A DNA stretch of 37,465 nt from Candidatus Cryptobacteroides merdigallinarum (GCA_017694655.1 JADIMQ010000092.1:1-37465), one strand, 5' to 3'. Shown: positions 17,600 through 27,603, counted from the first letter of the stretch. The notes: generated from the letters alone by a model not told the origin. Made by a program: numbers and translations.

Positions 17600-20500
17600 A
17601 TGAAACAGCACCGAAACTTTTTCCGCCTGTTGCTCACAGGCCTGATGCTGCTGTCTTCCCTGCTGGTCAATGCCCAGGTGCATACAGTCAAGGGAACAGT
17701 TACAGACGAGACGGGAGCACCTGTCATTGGGGCAGGTGTCCTTATCCAGGGGACAACAACCGGTACGGTAACCTCCATGGACGGTACCTATTCCATAGAT
17801 GTGGCTCCCGGGCAGATACTTGAAATCAGTTGTGTAGGATACAGGCCGCAGACAGTCGTCCCGGGGGACAGGGCAGTTGTGGATATTGCGCTTGAACCGG
17901 ATGCCACTGTCCTTGAGGATGTGGTAGTGGTCGCATACGGTACACAGAAGAAGGTCACCCTGACAGGCGCGGTGTCCGCCGTGTCCGCGAAAGACCTCGA
18001 GGACATCCCTGTCGCCAACACCACGACCCTGCTCCAGGGACGTATGCCGGGTCTCGTGCTCACACAGAACGGAGCGCAGGCCGGAAACGATACCCCGGAA
18101 ATCAGGATAAGGGGAATCGGGACATTCAACAACAACGACCCGATGGTCCTTATCGACGGCGTGGAGGGTACCCTCTCCCAGATATCCGACATCCCGGCTG
18201 CGGACATCGCGAGCATTTCCGTGCTGAAGGATGCGGCTTCCTCCGCCATATACGGAGTGAGGGCGGCCAACGGTGTTATCCTCATAACAACAAAGCGTGG
18301 CGGCGAGTCCCGCACGAAGGTTACATACAACGGCAGCTACACCCTGCAGACCCCGACCGTGCTCCCGGACTTCGTGGACGGGTACAACTGGGCGCTCATG
18401 TACAACGATGCGCAGAGGGCCCAGGGCTCTACCGGCACACTGTATGACGATGTTGCGCTGCAGAAGCTCCTCGACGGGTCCGACCCTGACCGCTATGCAA
18501 ATACGGACTGGCTCCGTGCAGTAATGCGCAATGCCAGCATGCACCAGCACAACCTCTCGGTTTCGGGCGGCACAAAGAACACTCACTACATGGCCTCCCT
18601 CACCTACTCCAACCAGGAAGGTATAATGCTCAACACCGGGGTGGAGAAAATAGCCTTCAGGACAAACCTTGATACCCGCTACAAACGTTTCTTCTTCGGT
18701 ATCAATCTCTCCGGAAACAGGAACAACGTCACTGAGCCTGCCGTGGCCCCTTCAGGGGAAACCAGTATCATGCGCTATGTCTCGTGGTTTACGAGGCCGA
18801 CAGTGCCTGTGCAGTATTCCAACGGTCTTTACGGCTATGTCGACGGCACCATCGCCGATGCCGAGAAGGTGAAGAACCCTATTGACGAGATGAACCGCGG
18901 CTACCGCCTCAACAACTACTGGAGGTTCAACGGCAAGGCATTCGCCGGCATCGACATAATCGACGGGCTCAAGTTCCAGACGAGCATATCCTACAATTTC
19001 GACTACCAGGCCAAGAAGACATACCTGGACAAGAACCACGCGAGGTATGACGCCGACGGCAACGAGCTCAAGGCCCCTGGCGAGACCAATACGCTGACGG
19101 ACTACCACTGGCGCCAGCTCAGGTGGGCGAATGAAAACCTCCTGACATACGACAAGACTTTCGGAAAGCATACCGTAGGCGTCCTCCTCGGACATTCCAT
19201 CCTCGGGAACCAGATATACATCACCGAGGCCTCGAAGCAGGGATTCCCTACCGAGACCATCTTCCAGCTTGACGGCGGTACCCTGAACCCGACGGCTTCG
19301 GGCAGCCTTGAGGAATACTCCCTGCAGTCGTTCTTCGGAAGGGTGAAGTACAGCTATGCGGACCGCTACCTCTTCGAGTTCACGCTCCGCCGGGACGGTT
19401 CCTCACGTATGCCTAAGAACAACAGGTATGCTACATTCCCTTCGGTGTCGGCAGGATGGGTCTTCTCGGAAGAGCCGTTCATGGCAAAGGCAAGGAACTG
19501 GTTCTTCGGAAAGGTCAGGGCATCCTGGGGAACTCTCGGAAACCAGGAGATAGGCAACTATCCTTACTCTGTCACTCTCGGGGCTGACGGCAACTACTAT
19601 TTCGACCAGTCCGGGAACAAGCAGACAGGAGTGGTGGAGACCTCCGTGGCAAACGAGAATATCAAGTGGGAGACGACCCGCACCGTGAACGTCGGCCTCG
19701 ACCTCGGCTTCCTCCAGAACCGTATCACGGCCAGCTTCGACTGGTATGACAAGAAGACCTACGACATCCTCATGCAGCTGGCCATGCCGGGAATCTTCCT
19801 CGGTACGCTGAGTGCCCCTTACCAGAATGTCGGAGCCGTAAGGAACCGCGGATGGGAGCTCTCGATGAACTACCAGGACCACAAGGGGAACTGGAGCTGG
19901 TATGCAGGCTTCAACCTCTCCCATGTGAAGAATACAATCCTGACGATGGGCAACCTGACCGAAAGTATAGGCAGCAACACCATCAACCGTGTCGGGGAAC
20001 CGATAAACTCCTACTACGGGCTCAAGGCCATCGGGCTCTACCGTACGGATGCTGACCTGAACCGTACCAACGCCGAGGGCAAGGTGGTGGCGACCCAGTA
20101 CGGGGCGGCCCCTGCATTGGGAGACATCATGTACGAAGACTTCAACAACGACGGCAATATAGATGACAACGACCGCCAGATCATAGGTAACCCGTTCCCG
20201 GACTTCACATACGGGTTCAATATAGGCTTCTCGTGGAAGAACCTTGACGTGAGCACATTCTGGCAGGGTGTGGCCGGTATATACCGCTACAGCTGGGAGA
20301 CAACTTCCGACATCAGGGGCAACTTCACGGACCGCTGGCTCGACCGCTGGTCTACTACCAATGTGGACGGGTCCCTCCCTGCACTCGGAAGGTCGGTGAA
20401 CGACAAGATGTCCTCATTCTGGCTTGAAAGGTCCGACTACCTCAGGCTGAAGAACCTGGAGGTGGGCTACACATTCCGCCAGAAAGGCCTGGACAAGGCC

Positions 20501-20656
20501 GGCATTTCTCACATCCGCGTATATCTTTCCGGAACCAACCTCCTTACTTTCACCAAGCTCAAGGACTGGGACCCGGAGAAGACATCAGGAGATACCAGGA
20601 ATGACATCCACCCTAACCTGAGGACATATTCTATCGGTGTTAACATTGAATTCTAA
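17600..20656 (+). CDS. SusC-family TonB-dependent outer-membrane glycan transporter
   Basis: A 1018-aa outer-membrane protein. Signal peptide ~1-25 (ending LLVNAQ) is followed by a carboxypeptidase-regulatory-like domain (VKGTVTDETGAPVIGAGV), a TonB-box-like segment (EDVVVVAYGTQKK), the plug with IRIRGIGTFNNNDPMVLIDG, and a beta-barrel to the C-terminal TYSIGVNIEF. It imports oligosaccharides into the periplasm with its SusD partner, powered by TonB-ExbBD. The ORF track starts at 17501, but the ATG at 17600 gives a clean signal peptide. The gene lies behind the candidate HTCS operator and 19 bp before susD. Confidence 0.95.
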   Translation: MKQHRNFFRLLLTGLMLLSSLLVNAQVHTVKGTVTDETGAPVIGAGVLIQGTTTGTVTSMDGTYSIDVAPGQILEISCVGYRPQTVVPGDRAVVDIALEPDATVLEDVVVVAYGTQKKVTLTGAVSAVSAKDLEDIPVANTTTLLQGRMPGLVLTQNGAQAGNDTPEIRIRGIGTFNNNDPMVLIDGVEGTLSQISDIPAADIASISVLKDAASSAIYGVRAANGVILITTKRGGESRTKVTYNGSYTLQTPTVLPDFVDGYNWALMYNDAQRAQGSTGTLYDDVALQKLLDGSDPDRYANTDWLRAVMRNASMHQHNLSVSGGTKNTHYMASLTYSNQEGIMLNTGVEKIAFRTNLDTRYKRFFFGINLSGNRNNVTEPAVAPSGETSIMRYVSWFTRPTVPVQYSNGLYGYVDGTIADAEKVKNPIDEMNRGYRLNNYWRFNGKAFAGIDIIDGLKFQTSISYNFDYQAKKTYLDKNHARYDADGNELKAPGETNTLTDYHWRQLRWANENLLTYDKTFGKHTVGVLLGHSILGNQIYITEASKQGFPTETIFQLDGGTLNPTASGSLEEYSLQSFFGRVKYSYADRYLFEFTLRRDGSSRMPKNNRYATFPSVSAGWVFSEEPFMAKARNWFFGKVRASWGTLGNQEIGNYPYSVTLGADGNYYFDQSGNKQTGVVETSVANENIKWETTRTVNVGLDLGFLQNRITASFDWYDKKTYDILMQLAMPGIFLGTLSAPYQNVGAVRNRGWELSMNYQDHKGNWSWYAGFNLSHVKNTILTMGNLTESIGSNTINRVGEPINSYYGLKAIGLYRTDADLNRTNAEGKVVATQYGAAPALGDIMYEDFNNDGNIDDNDRQIIGNPFPDFTYGFNIGFSWKNLDVSTFWQGVAGIYRYSWETTSDIRGNFTDRWLDRWSTTNVDGSLPALGRSVNDKMSSFWLERSDYLRLKNLEVGYTFRQKGLDKAGISHIRVYLSGTNLLTFTKLKDWDPEKTSGDTRNDIHPNLRTYSIGVNIEF

Positions 20657-20675
20657 TCATTCGGAGGAACATAAG

Positions 20676-22325
20676 ATGAAAATGAACAATATATTTTCAA
20701 TCGTCTTGTCTGCGGCTGTCCTGACGACTGCGGCATCCTGCTCGGATTTCCTGCAGAAAGACAACCCGAACCAGCTTTCCCAGAATACGTTCTGGAAGAC
20801 CGAGGCCGACGCGCTCATGGCGCTGACGGCATGCTATGACGCCCTTCAGACTATAAACATGTACAATGACAATGTGGATGGCGGCGGTTTCGGTGTCATC
20901 AGGAGGGAGTCTTCCACAGACAACGGCTGGCACAGCTGGGGAACATGGTGCGCCGGGGCGGAAATCTCCATGGGGACGTACGCGACGAGCTACGGCCATA
21001 TAAACAATTACTGGAAGGGAAACTATGAAGGGATAAAAAGGTGCAATACCCTTATCCAGAATATAGACCTTATACCTGGACTGGCCGATGACGCGAAAAA
21101 TGTCTATGTCGCCGAGGCCGTTGCCCTGAGGGCTCTGCTTTACTGCAACCTCATCTCCACTTTCAGGGACGTCCCATACCTGACGAAACCCCTGACCCTC
21201 TCCGAGGCGACAGCCCCGAAGACAGCCAAGGCCGATATAGCCAAGGCCCTCCTTGCCGACCTGGGTACCTATGTGCCCATACTTCCTCCGAAGAGCTCCG
21301 CTCCTGTGGGCCGCATGAGCCAGGAAGCCGGCTACGCCATAATGGGACGGATCGCCCTCTACACTGAAATGTGGACTGAAGCCATAGAAGCATACAACAA
21401 GGTCTACGGGAAGGTGGAGCTTTTCAAGTCCGGCGACGGGACTGACTACAAGGCCAATTTCGCGGATCTTTTCAAGACCGAGAACGAGACCTGTGACGAG
21501 ATACTTTTCAGTGTGCACTATGTGGGCCCTGGACAGGGCGAGGGCAGCACCTTCGGTATAGCATGGAGCGCCCCTCTGAACGCTGCCGAGGCATCCTTCG
21601 ACCTTGCGGACGACTTCTACTTCACGGACGGGCTCCCGATAGGGCAGACTACGCTTTACCCTGCAGACAAGGCGGGTAATTATGATGTGAACAACCCGGA
21701 CCTTGCGCGCTGGGAGAACAGGGACCCTCGCTTCTACGCCACTATAATGGCCCCTGGCATGGAGTGGAACGGCAAGGTCTACGACTATTCGGATGATACG
21801 AAGAAGCTGAAGGCCAAATCCACCTGCCATATACGCAAGTTCTTCACTCCGTGGGACACTGCCAACGAGTACGACGGCACGATGGACTATTATGTAATAA
21901 GGTATGCCGAAGTCCTCCTGTCGCTTGCCGAGGCCATGAACGAGAAGGGAGGTTACCAGCCTTCCGAAATCACCAAGTACATAAACGAGGTCAGGGCCCG
22001 CGTGGGCATGCCTTCTGTCGAGGATGCTGAGGTTACCAAGATGGGTATTGCCCTCGACCAGTCCACCCTCCGGGATATAATCCGCCATGAAAGGAGGATC
22101 GAGCTGGCTTTCGAGGACCTGAGGTTCGCCGACCTGTACCGCTGGAAGGACAGCAATGGAAAGACGATGTGGGAGGTGAAGAATACCGGCATGAAGGATA
22201 CCGAATTCGGCATATCCGTCTACAACAGGAGCTTCAGGGGGCCGCAGGATACTGTATGGCCTATCCCGCAGACCGAGATAGACACGGGCGGAGGAGTCCT
22301 TGTGCAGCATGATGAATGGAAGTAA
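20676..22325 (+). CDS. SusD-family surface glycan-binding lipoprotein
   Basis: A 549-aa protein with a type II signal (TTAASC, lipid Cys22) and the usual SusD features: DFLQKDNPNQLSQNTFW, TPR-like helices, and the C-terminal RHERRIELAFEDLRFADLYRWK. It caps the SusC barrel and binds glycan at the cell surface. The start at 20676 has GGAGG 8-13 bp upstream; the ORF-track start at 20637 lies inside susC. No separate surface glycan-binding protein gene of the SusE/F type follows, so this is a minimal pair. Confidence 0.95.
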   Translation: MKMNNIFSIVLSAAVLTTAASCSDFLQKDNPNQLSQNTFWKTEADALMALTACYDALQTINMYNDNVDGGGFGVIRRESSTDNGWHSWGTWCAGAEISMGTYATSYGHINNYWKGNYEGIKRCNTLIQNIDLIPGLADDAKNVYVAEAVALRALLYCNLISTFRDVPYLTKPLTLSEATAPKTAKADIAKALLADLGTYVPILPPKSSAPVGRMSQEAGYAIMGRIALYTEMWTEAIEAYNKVYGKVELFKSGDGTDYKANFADLFKTENETCDEILFSVHYVGPGQGEGSTFGIAWSAPLNAAEASFDLADDFYFTDGLPIGQTTLYPADKAGNYDVNNPDLARWENRDPRFYATIMAPGMEWNGKVYDYSDDTKKLKAKSTCHIRKFFTPWDTANEYDGTMDYYVIRYAEVLLSLAEAMNEKGGYQPSEITKYINEVRARVGMPSVEDAEVTKMGIALDQSTLRDIIRHERRIELAFEDLRFADLYRWKDSNGKTMWEVKNTGMKDTEFGISVYNRSFRGPQDTVWPIPQTEIDTGGGVLVQHDEWK

Positions 22326-22390
22326 TCCGCTGAAACTTTGAGAAAAGTCCAGGCAGGTTCTCTGTTTCTTGCATAAAATTTTTATATTAG

Positions 22391-22438
22391 GGGCGTGTCA
22401 TGATGAAAGTGTAGCAGAATCTGCATTGTGACACGCCC
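22391..22438. repeat. Inverted repeat between susD and the GH20 gene
   Basis: GGGCGTGTCA (22391-22400) and TGACACGCCC (22429-22438) are perfect 10-bp inverted repeats around 28 bp that hold a smaller GCAG-aat-CTGC hairpin. This could be a regulatory or attenuating RNA hairpin in the operon, or a tiny transposon-derived remnant. No target-site duplication was found and no U-run follows. Confidence 0.6.
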
Positions 22439-22458
22439 TGCTTGACTTTCCAACAGAT

Positions 22459-24156
22459 ATGAATATGGATAATAGATTCTTGAAAACAGCCCTTGTCGCT
22501 GTCTCTGTACTGTCGGTCTGCGCTTGCCGCCAGACGGTACCTGTAAGCATAGTGCCTCAGCCTTCCGAAGTGAAGCAGAGCCACTCTACTTTTGAAATCC
22601 AGCCGGACGGTCTTTCCGTCTGCCCGGCGGACGCCTCCCTGGAAGGCCTCGTGGCAGTATGGGCCGAGACCATGGAGAAGCCGTATGCCCCGGGTACCGT
22701 GGACCTGCCTACGGGATTCACGCGGATAGTCTCCGCCGTGTCCCTTCCTCCGGTGGCGGCTGCCGCTGACCGCGCGGAGGCGGACGTCCTCCTGGCCCTG
22801 GACCCTTCCCTTGCGGAGGAGGAATATGTGCTGGAGATTTCCAGGAAGGGCATATCCGTGACCGGAGGTACATCCAGGGGCGTATGGTGGGGGCTCCAGA
22901 CCCTGGGCCAGGTCCTGGTGCAGTCGGCAGGGGCCGCTGCTCCCGGAACGGCTTTCACGGTCCCTTGCCTGACTGTCAAGGACAAGCCTCATTTCTCATA
23001 CCGCGGGGCACATTTCGACCCTTGCAGGCATTTCTTCACGGTCGACGAGCTCAAGACCTTCATAGATATAATGGCTCTTCACAAGCTGAATACCCTGCAC
23101 TGGCATCTGACCGATGACCAGGGCTGGAGGCTGGAGATAGAGAAGTACCCGCTGCTTACAAGCAAGGGGGCCGTGCGCAAGGAGACCAAGGTAGGCCTGT
23201 ACGGGGACAAGAAGGCCGGCTATGACGGGACTCCTTACGGGGAAGGGTGCTACTACACCCGTGAAGAGGTCAGGGATATCGTGGAATACGCCTCCGCCAG
23301 GCAGATTACCGTGATACCGGAGATAGAGATGCCGGGACATGCCGTGGCCGCCCTTTCCTGCTACCCGTGGCTGGGCTGCACAGGCGGGCCTTACGAGGTG
23401 CGTACCACCTGGGGCATAAGCGAGGACGTGTTCTGCATCGGGAAAGAGACAACCTTCGGCTTCCTCGAGGATGTGCTGGACGAGGTCTGCGACCTTTTCC
23501 CTTCTGAATATATCCATATCGGGGGCGACGAGTGCCCTTCGGTAAGGTGGGAGAAATGTCCTGCATGCCAGAAGCGCATGAAGGAGGAGGGCCTTGAGAA
23601 CGAGCGCCAGCTCCAGGGCTACCTGCTCCACCGCATAGAGCAGTATCTAAACTCCAGGGGCCGGAAGATAATCGGCTGGGACGAGATTCTCGAAGGAGGG
23701 GTTACCCAGTCCGCCACGGTAATGTCCTGGAGAGGTCCTGAAGGCGGCATAAACGCCGCAAGGCAGGGCAACGACGTGATAATGGCCCCGAATACATTTT
23801 TCTATCTCGACTATTACCAGACGGCGGACCCTGAAGCGAACGGGGAGCCTCTCGGTATCGGCGGATATGTGCCTCTGTCGAAATGCTACTCCTTCGACCC
23901 TTACGACCAGCTCGACGAGGAGGTGAGGAAGCATATCAGGGGTATTCAGGCGAACACGTGGACAGAATACATTGCCACGTTCGACCACATGCAGCACATG
24001 GACCTTCCGCGTTTCGCGGCCCTGTCCGAGGTGGCATGGAGCGAGACCAGGACCGGTTATGACGGTTTCCTCGCCAGGACTGCGGCTTCCATGAAGCCGA
24101 TGTACGAATATTTCGGCTACATCTATGCTCCTTACGCGTTCGAGGGTATAGAGTGA
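22459..24156 (+). CDS. GH20 beta-N-acetylhexosaminidase, lipoprotein
   Basis: A 565-aa protein with a lipoprotein-type signal (VLSVCACRQ). A GH20b N-terminal domain covers ~25-165 and the GH20 TIM barrel the rest, with YRGAHFDPCRHFF, LHWHLTDDQGWRLEIEKYP and the catalytic pair Asp357-Glu358 in HIGGDECP. Substrate-assisted removal of terminal GlcNAc/GalNAc is the family reaction. An in-frame ATG two codons later (22465) is an alternative start. It follows susD by 133 bp containing a strong inverted repeat and is the last gene of the locus; it complements the GH2 galactosidase for alternating Gal/GlcNAc chains. Confidence 0.93.
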   Translation: MNMDNRFLKTALVAVSVLSVCACRQTVPVSIVPQPSEVKQSHSTFEIQPDGLSVCPADASLEGLVAVWAETMEKPYAPGTVDLPTGFTRIVSAVSLPPVAAAADRAEADVLLALDPSLAEEEYVLEISRKGISVTGGTSRGVWWGLQTLGQVLVQSAGAAAPGTAFTVPCLTVKDKPHFSYRGAHFDPCRHFFTVDELKTFIDIMALHKLNTLHWHLTDDQGWRLEIEKYPLLTSKGAVRKETKVGLYGDKKAGYDGTPYGEGCYYTREEVRDIVEYASARQITVIPEIEMPGHAVAALSCYPWLGCTGGPYEVRTTWGISEDVFCIGKETTFGFLEDVLDEVCDLFPSEYIHIGGDECPSVRWEKCPACQKRMKEEGLENERQLQGYLLHRIEQYLNSRGRKIIGWDEILEGGVTQSATVMSWRGPEGGINAARQGNDVIMAPNTFFYLDYYQTADPEANGEPLGIGGYVPLSKCYSFDPYDQLDEEVRKHIRGIQANTWTEYIATFDHMQHMDLPRFAALSEVAWSETRTGYDGFLARTAASMKPMYEYFGYIYAPYAFEGIE

Positions 24157-24177
24157 CGGAAAATCCAAATACTTTTC

Positions 24178-24185
24178 TATCTTTG
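24178..24185 (+). promoter_or_regulatory. -7 promoter element of holA
   Basis: TATCTTTG matches TAnnTTTG and ends only 7 bp before the holA ATG, predicting a nearly leaderless transcript. Confidence 0.5.
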
Positions 24186-24192
24186 CAAAGTT

Positions 24193-25233
24193 ATGGCAAA
24201 AGGCTTTGGAGAGATAGATGCGCAGTGTCGCGATATAGCTGAAGATGTCCGTAAGGGCATCTTCAGTCCTGTCTATCTGCTTATGGGAGAGGAGCCCTAC
24301 TATCCCGAGACTGTCTGTGCCGCCATCATGGAGAACGCCCTGGAGGACAGCGAGAGGGATTTCAACCAGACCGTCTTCTACGGTACCGATACCGACGCCG
24401 ACAAGGTTGTGACGGCGGCCATGCGCTATCCTGTCTTTGCGGCGAGGCAGCTTGTCGTGGTCAAGGAGGCCCAGGCCATGAAGACCATCGACGCCCTGGC
24501 GAAATACTGCCTCAACCCCATGCCGACCACGGTCCTCGTCCTGTATCTCCACGGTGCGTCGCTCGACAAGAGGAAGGAGCTCTACCGGAACATAAGGAAG
24601 ACCGGCACCGTGGTCGAGTCAGTCCCTGTCAGGGACTACGAGATGGTACGCTGGATAACTTCGTTCTACAGCGGGAAGGGCCTCTCCATAGCACCTGACG
24701 CAGCCGCCCTCCTGGCCGAGTTCGCGGGTACCGACCTGAACAAGATCGCCATCGAGACGGAAAAGATGCGCAAGAACCTTCCGGAAGGGACGGCAGTGAT
24801 AACGGCTGAAGACATAGAGCAGAATGTCGGGATCAGCCGGCAGTACAGCATATTCGAGCTTACGAGGGAGCTTTCCTCGAGAAATGCCGCCCGGGCCATG
24901 AAGATAGCGGCCTATATGGGCAACGCCCCGAAATTCATGCTACTGCTTGCCACTGCCCCCCTGTTCAACCATTTCTACAGGATATTGAAGTATGAGGCCT
25001 TCATGATGAAGAATCCCAGGGCCACGGCTCCGGAAAAGGCCGCAGTGCTCGGGATAAGCCCGTATTTCCTGAAGGAATACGAGACTGCGGCGGCGAACTA
25101 TCCTCCCCGGAAATGCCTGGGGATAATCACCCTCATAAAGGAATATGACTTCAAGGGGAAGGGCGGGAATGCCGGGGAAGCGACCCAGGCCGGGCTGCTC
25201 ATGGAACTTGTGGCCAGGATACTCGGAGCCTGA
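24193..25233 (+). CDS. holA: DNA polymerase III, delta subunit
   Basis: A 346-aa clamp-loader subunit that opens the sliding clamp during DNA loading. Typical family segments are SPVYLLMGEEPYYPE near the start, YPVFAARQLVVVKEAQ, the central ELAEFAG-like LLAEFAGTDLNKIAIETEKM, and VGISRQYSIFELTREL. Length is normal. The start ATG follows the -7 element with almost no room for a leader. The gene heads a plus-strand run of six tightly spaced genes but has no functional link to most of them. Confidence 0.92.
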   Translation: MAKGFGEIDAQCRDIAEDVRKGIFSPVYLLMGEEPYYPETVCAAIMENALEDSERDFNQTVFYGTDTDADKVVTAAMRYPVFAARQLVVVKEAQAMKTIDALAKYCLNPMPTTVLVLYLHGASLDKRKELYRNIRKTGTVVESVPVRDYEMVRWITSFYSGKGLSIAPDAAALLAEFAGTDLNKIAIETEKMRKNLPEGTAVITAEDIEQNVGISRQYSIFELTRELSSRNAARAMKIAAYMGNAPKFMLLLATAPLFNHFYRILKYEAFMMKNPRATAPEKAAVLGISPYFLKEYETAAANYPPRKCLGIITLIKEYDFKGKGGNAGEATQAGLLMELVARILGA

Positions 25234-25262
25234 TTTGTGACGGAATATAAAATATTTGCAAT

Positions 25263-26177
25263 ATGTCGATTATACAGTGCAAGGATGTCTGCAAGAGTTT
25301 CGGGGAGAAAATAGCTCTCGACCACGTGTCGCTCGAGATCCCGAAAGGCAATATCTTCGGGCTCCTCGGCCCGAACGGGGCCGGCAAGACCACCCTGATA
25401 AGGATAATTAACAGGATAACTATACCCAACGGAGGGACCATCTTTTTCGACGGCAGGCCGATAACCCAGAAGGACGTGAGGCGGATAGGCTACCTCCCGG
25501 AGGAAAGGGGCCTGTACCGGAAGATGAAGGTGGGGGACCAGGCGATGTATTTCGCGAGGCTCAAGGGGATGACTGCCCGGGACGCCGCCTCCGAACTCCG
25601 GAAGTGGTTCAGCAGGTTCGGCATAGAAAGCTGGTGGGGAAAGAAGGTGGAGGAGCTCTCCAAGGGCATGGCGCAGAAGGTGCAGTTCATCACGACCGTG
25701 GTGCACAGGCCCTCGCTGCTTATTCTCGACGAGCCTTTCTCCGGCTTCGACCCGGTGAACGCGCAGGTCATACGTGACGAGATACTCCGGCTCAAGGAGG
25801 AGGGCGCTACCATAGTCCTCTCCACCCACAACATGGAATCGGTGGAGGAACTCTGCGACAACATAGCCCTTATAAACAAGTCCCATGTCGTTATAACCGG
25901 GGGTGTAGACGAGGTGCGGCGCAAGTACGGGCAAAACCATTTCGAGCTGGTCTATACCGCCCGTGAGCCGGTGGCCTCCGTCCCTGGCAGATACCGGGTG
26001 CTCTCCGACAGCGACGATTCCGGAAGGCATACGGCCGTCCTCGCCTTTGAGGACTCCACGGACAGGTCTGAAGTCCTGAAAAGCCTTGTGGAGCTGCCGA
26101 TTGTAATCAATTCATACCGGGAGCTCGTCCCGAGGATGAACGACATTTTCATCAAATTAGTCACAGAGGAGGAATAG
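25263..26177 (+). CDS. ABC exporter ATP-binding protein (NatA-like)
   Basis: A 304-aa cytoplasmic ATPase with Walker A GPNGAGKTT near residue 38, signature ELSKGMAQKVQ, Walker B LLILDEPFSGFDP and switch His in STHNMESVE. The C-terminal ~80 residues form the extra domain seen in NatA/DUF4162-type proteins. It lies 3 bp upstream of the matching permease, with which it forms an ABC-2 type exporter. NatAB relatives export Na+ or other solutes; the substrate here is open. Confidence 0.9.
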   Translation: MSIIQCKDVCKSFGEKIALDHVSLEIPKGNIFGLLGPNGAGKTTLIRIINRITIPNGGTIFFDGRPITQKDVRRIGYLPEERGLYRKMKVGDQAMYFARLKGMTARDAASELRKWFSRFGIESWWGKKVEELSKGMAQKVQFITTVVHRPSLLILDEPFSGFDPVNAQVIRDEILRLKEEGATIVLSTHNMESVEELCDNIALINKSHVVITGGVDEVRRKYGQNHFELVYTAREPVASVPGRYRVLSDSDDSGRHTAVLAFEDSTDRSEVLKSLVELPIVINSYRELVPRMNDIFIKLVTEEE

Positions 26178-26180
26178 AAT

Positions 26181-27563
26181 ATGGATTTTCGTACGGTAAA
26201 TGTCATCATATCAAGGGAATACCTGACAAGGGTAAAGAAGAAGTCCTTCCTTCTCACCACGTTCCTCGGGCCGATATTCTTCGCGGCCCTGTGCATCCTG
26301 CCGAGCCTCATAATGTTCATGGCCGAGGACAAGGGACGTGAGATAGGGGTCGTGGACAGGTCCGGAATTGTCATCCCGTACATGACCGGCAACGCGCAGT
26401 ACAGCTATACCGACTATTCTTCCGAGCCGGTGGATTCCATGAAGAGCAGGTATTTCGACCTCGGGCTGGACGCCCTGGTGGTGATTTCCCCGGTGGACAC
26501 GGCTACAAAGACTGTATCTGTCTCGGCATATTCCCACAAGCCATTGAGCGTGGACATGAAAGAGGAATTGAGCCGCAATGTGAATGCCGCGGTGGAGGAC
26601 TACCGCCTTGCCACCTACGACATCAAGGGCCTGAAGCAGATTCTCGAGGATGTGAAGGCGGACATTCCGGTGGCTACCTATACCATGGATGACAGCGGAC
26701 AGGAGAAGATAACCTCCTCGGAGGTCTATATGATTGTATCACTGGTACTTGCCATAATCATATACATGTTCATTGCCATGTTCTCGGCCATGGTGATGCA
26801 GAGTGTCATCGAGGAGAAGTCCAGCAGGGTGGTGGAGGTGCTCATATCCTCGGTCAACTCGCTCGAGCTCATGTTCGGCAAGATAATAGGGGTGGCGGCA
26901 GTCGCGCTGACGCAGTTCTTCCTTTGGATAATCCTCACGGCTGTGCTCGTCACAGGCATAGGTTCATTCATCGGGATGGATTCCCTTGTCTCCTCTGCCG
27001 GGATGCAGGGCGAGCAGATGACACAGATGGCCGAGGGCCTCGGGGTGGACCCGTCCGTGATCGACCCTTCCGGGATGACGGCCGGCCAGCTGGCAATGCC
27101 GCAGGACAACGAGCTCTCGGCGGTGGTGTCGACCCTCGGAAGCCTGAACTACGGTGAAATCCTGTTGAGCTTCATCATCTATTTCGTGCTCGGCTACCTG
27201 CTCTACGCCTCCCTGTTCGCGGCCATAGGCTCGGCGGTGGAGAACGAGGCGGATACCCAGCAGCTGCAAATGCCGGTCACCATACCCCTGCTCATAGCCT
27301 TCTTCATAGCGTTCTATGCCTTCAAGGCCCCGGACAGCCAGATAGTGTTCTGGGGTTCCATGATACCGTTCACTTCCCCTATCGTTATGCTCGCGAGGAT
27401 ACCGTTCGGGGTGCCTTTGTGGGAGCTGGCCCTTTCCATGGCGCTCCTGCTCCTGACATTTGTGGTGATGGCGTACATATCGGCCAAGATCTACAGGATC
27501 GGGATACTGATGTACGGGAAGAAGACGACATTCAGGGATCTTTACAAGTGGCTGAAACAGTGA
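26181..27563 (+). CDS. ABC-2 type exporter permease (NatB-like)
   Basis: A 460-aa inner-membrane protein. The N-terminal helix (FLLTTFLGPIFFAALCILPS) is followed by a ~160-residue extracytoplasmic domain and then about five membrane segments, including VSLVLAIIIYMFIAMFSAMV, LTQFFLWIILTAVLVTGIGS and a C-terminal ALSMALLLLTFVVMAYI. The EEKSSRVVEVLISS segment is typical of this ABC-2 family. Starts 3 bp after the ATPase stop with GAGGAA as ribosome-binding site. Confidence 0.88.
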   Translation: MDFRTVNVIISREYLTRVKKKSFLLTTFLGPIFFAALCILPSLIMFMAEDKGREIGVVDRSGIVIPYMTGNAQYSYTDYSSEPVDSMKSRYFDLGLDALVVISPVDTATKTVSVSAYSHKPLSVDMKEELSRNVNAAVEDYRLATYDIKGLKQILEDVKADIPVATYTMDDSGQEKITSSEVYMIVSLVLAIIIYMFIAMFSAMVMQSVIEEKSSRVVEVLISSVNSLELMFGKIIGVAAVALTQFFLWIILTAVLVTGIGSFIGMDSLVSSAGMQGEQMTQMAEGLGVDPSVIDPSGMTAGQLAMPQDNELSAVVSTLGSLNYGEILLSFIIYFVLGYLLYASLFAAIGSAVENEADTQQLQMPVTIPLLIAFFIAFYAFKAPDSQIVFWGSMIPFTSPIVMLARIPFGVPLWELALSMALLLLTFVVMAYISAKIYRIGILMYGKKTTFRDLYKWLKQ

Positions 27564-27580
27564 CCTCCCTCCGGAAGGGG

Positions 27581-27603
27581 CCGGGCGGATGGTTTCCGCC
27601 CGG
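27581..27603. other. 9-bp perfect stem hairpin between permease and nucleotidase genes
   Basis: CCGGGCGGA-tggtt-TCCGCCCGG. No U-run follows. Its 3' arm reaches into the CGGAG that may serve as ribosome-binding site of the next gene, so it could dampen translation or stop some transcripts. Confidence 0.45.

Noticed and set aside
20697-22310. 537-aa minus-strand ORF opposite susD
   Set aside because: Antisense shadow; susD frame has lipobox, family motifs and ribosome-binding site.
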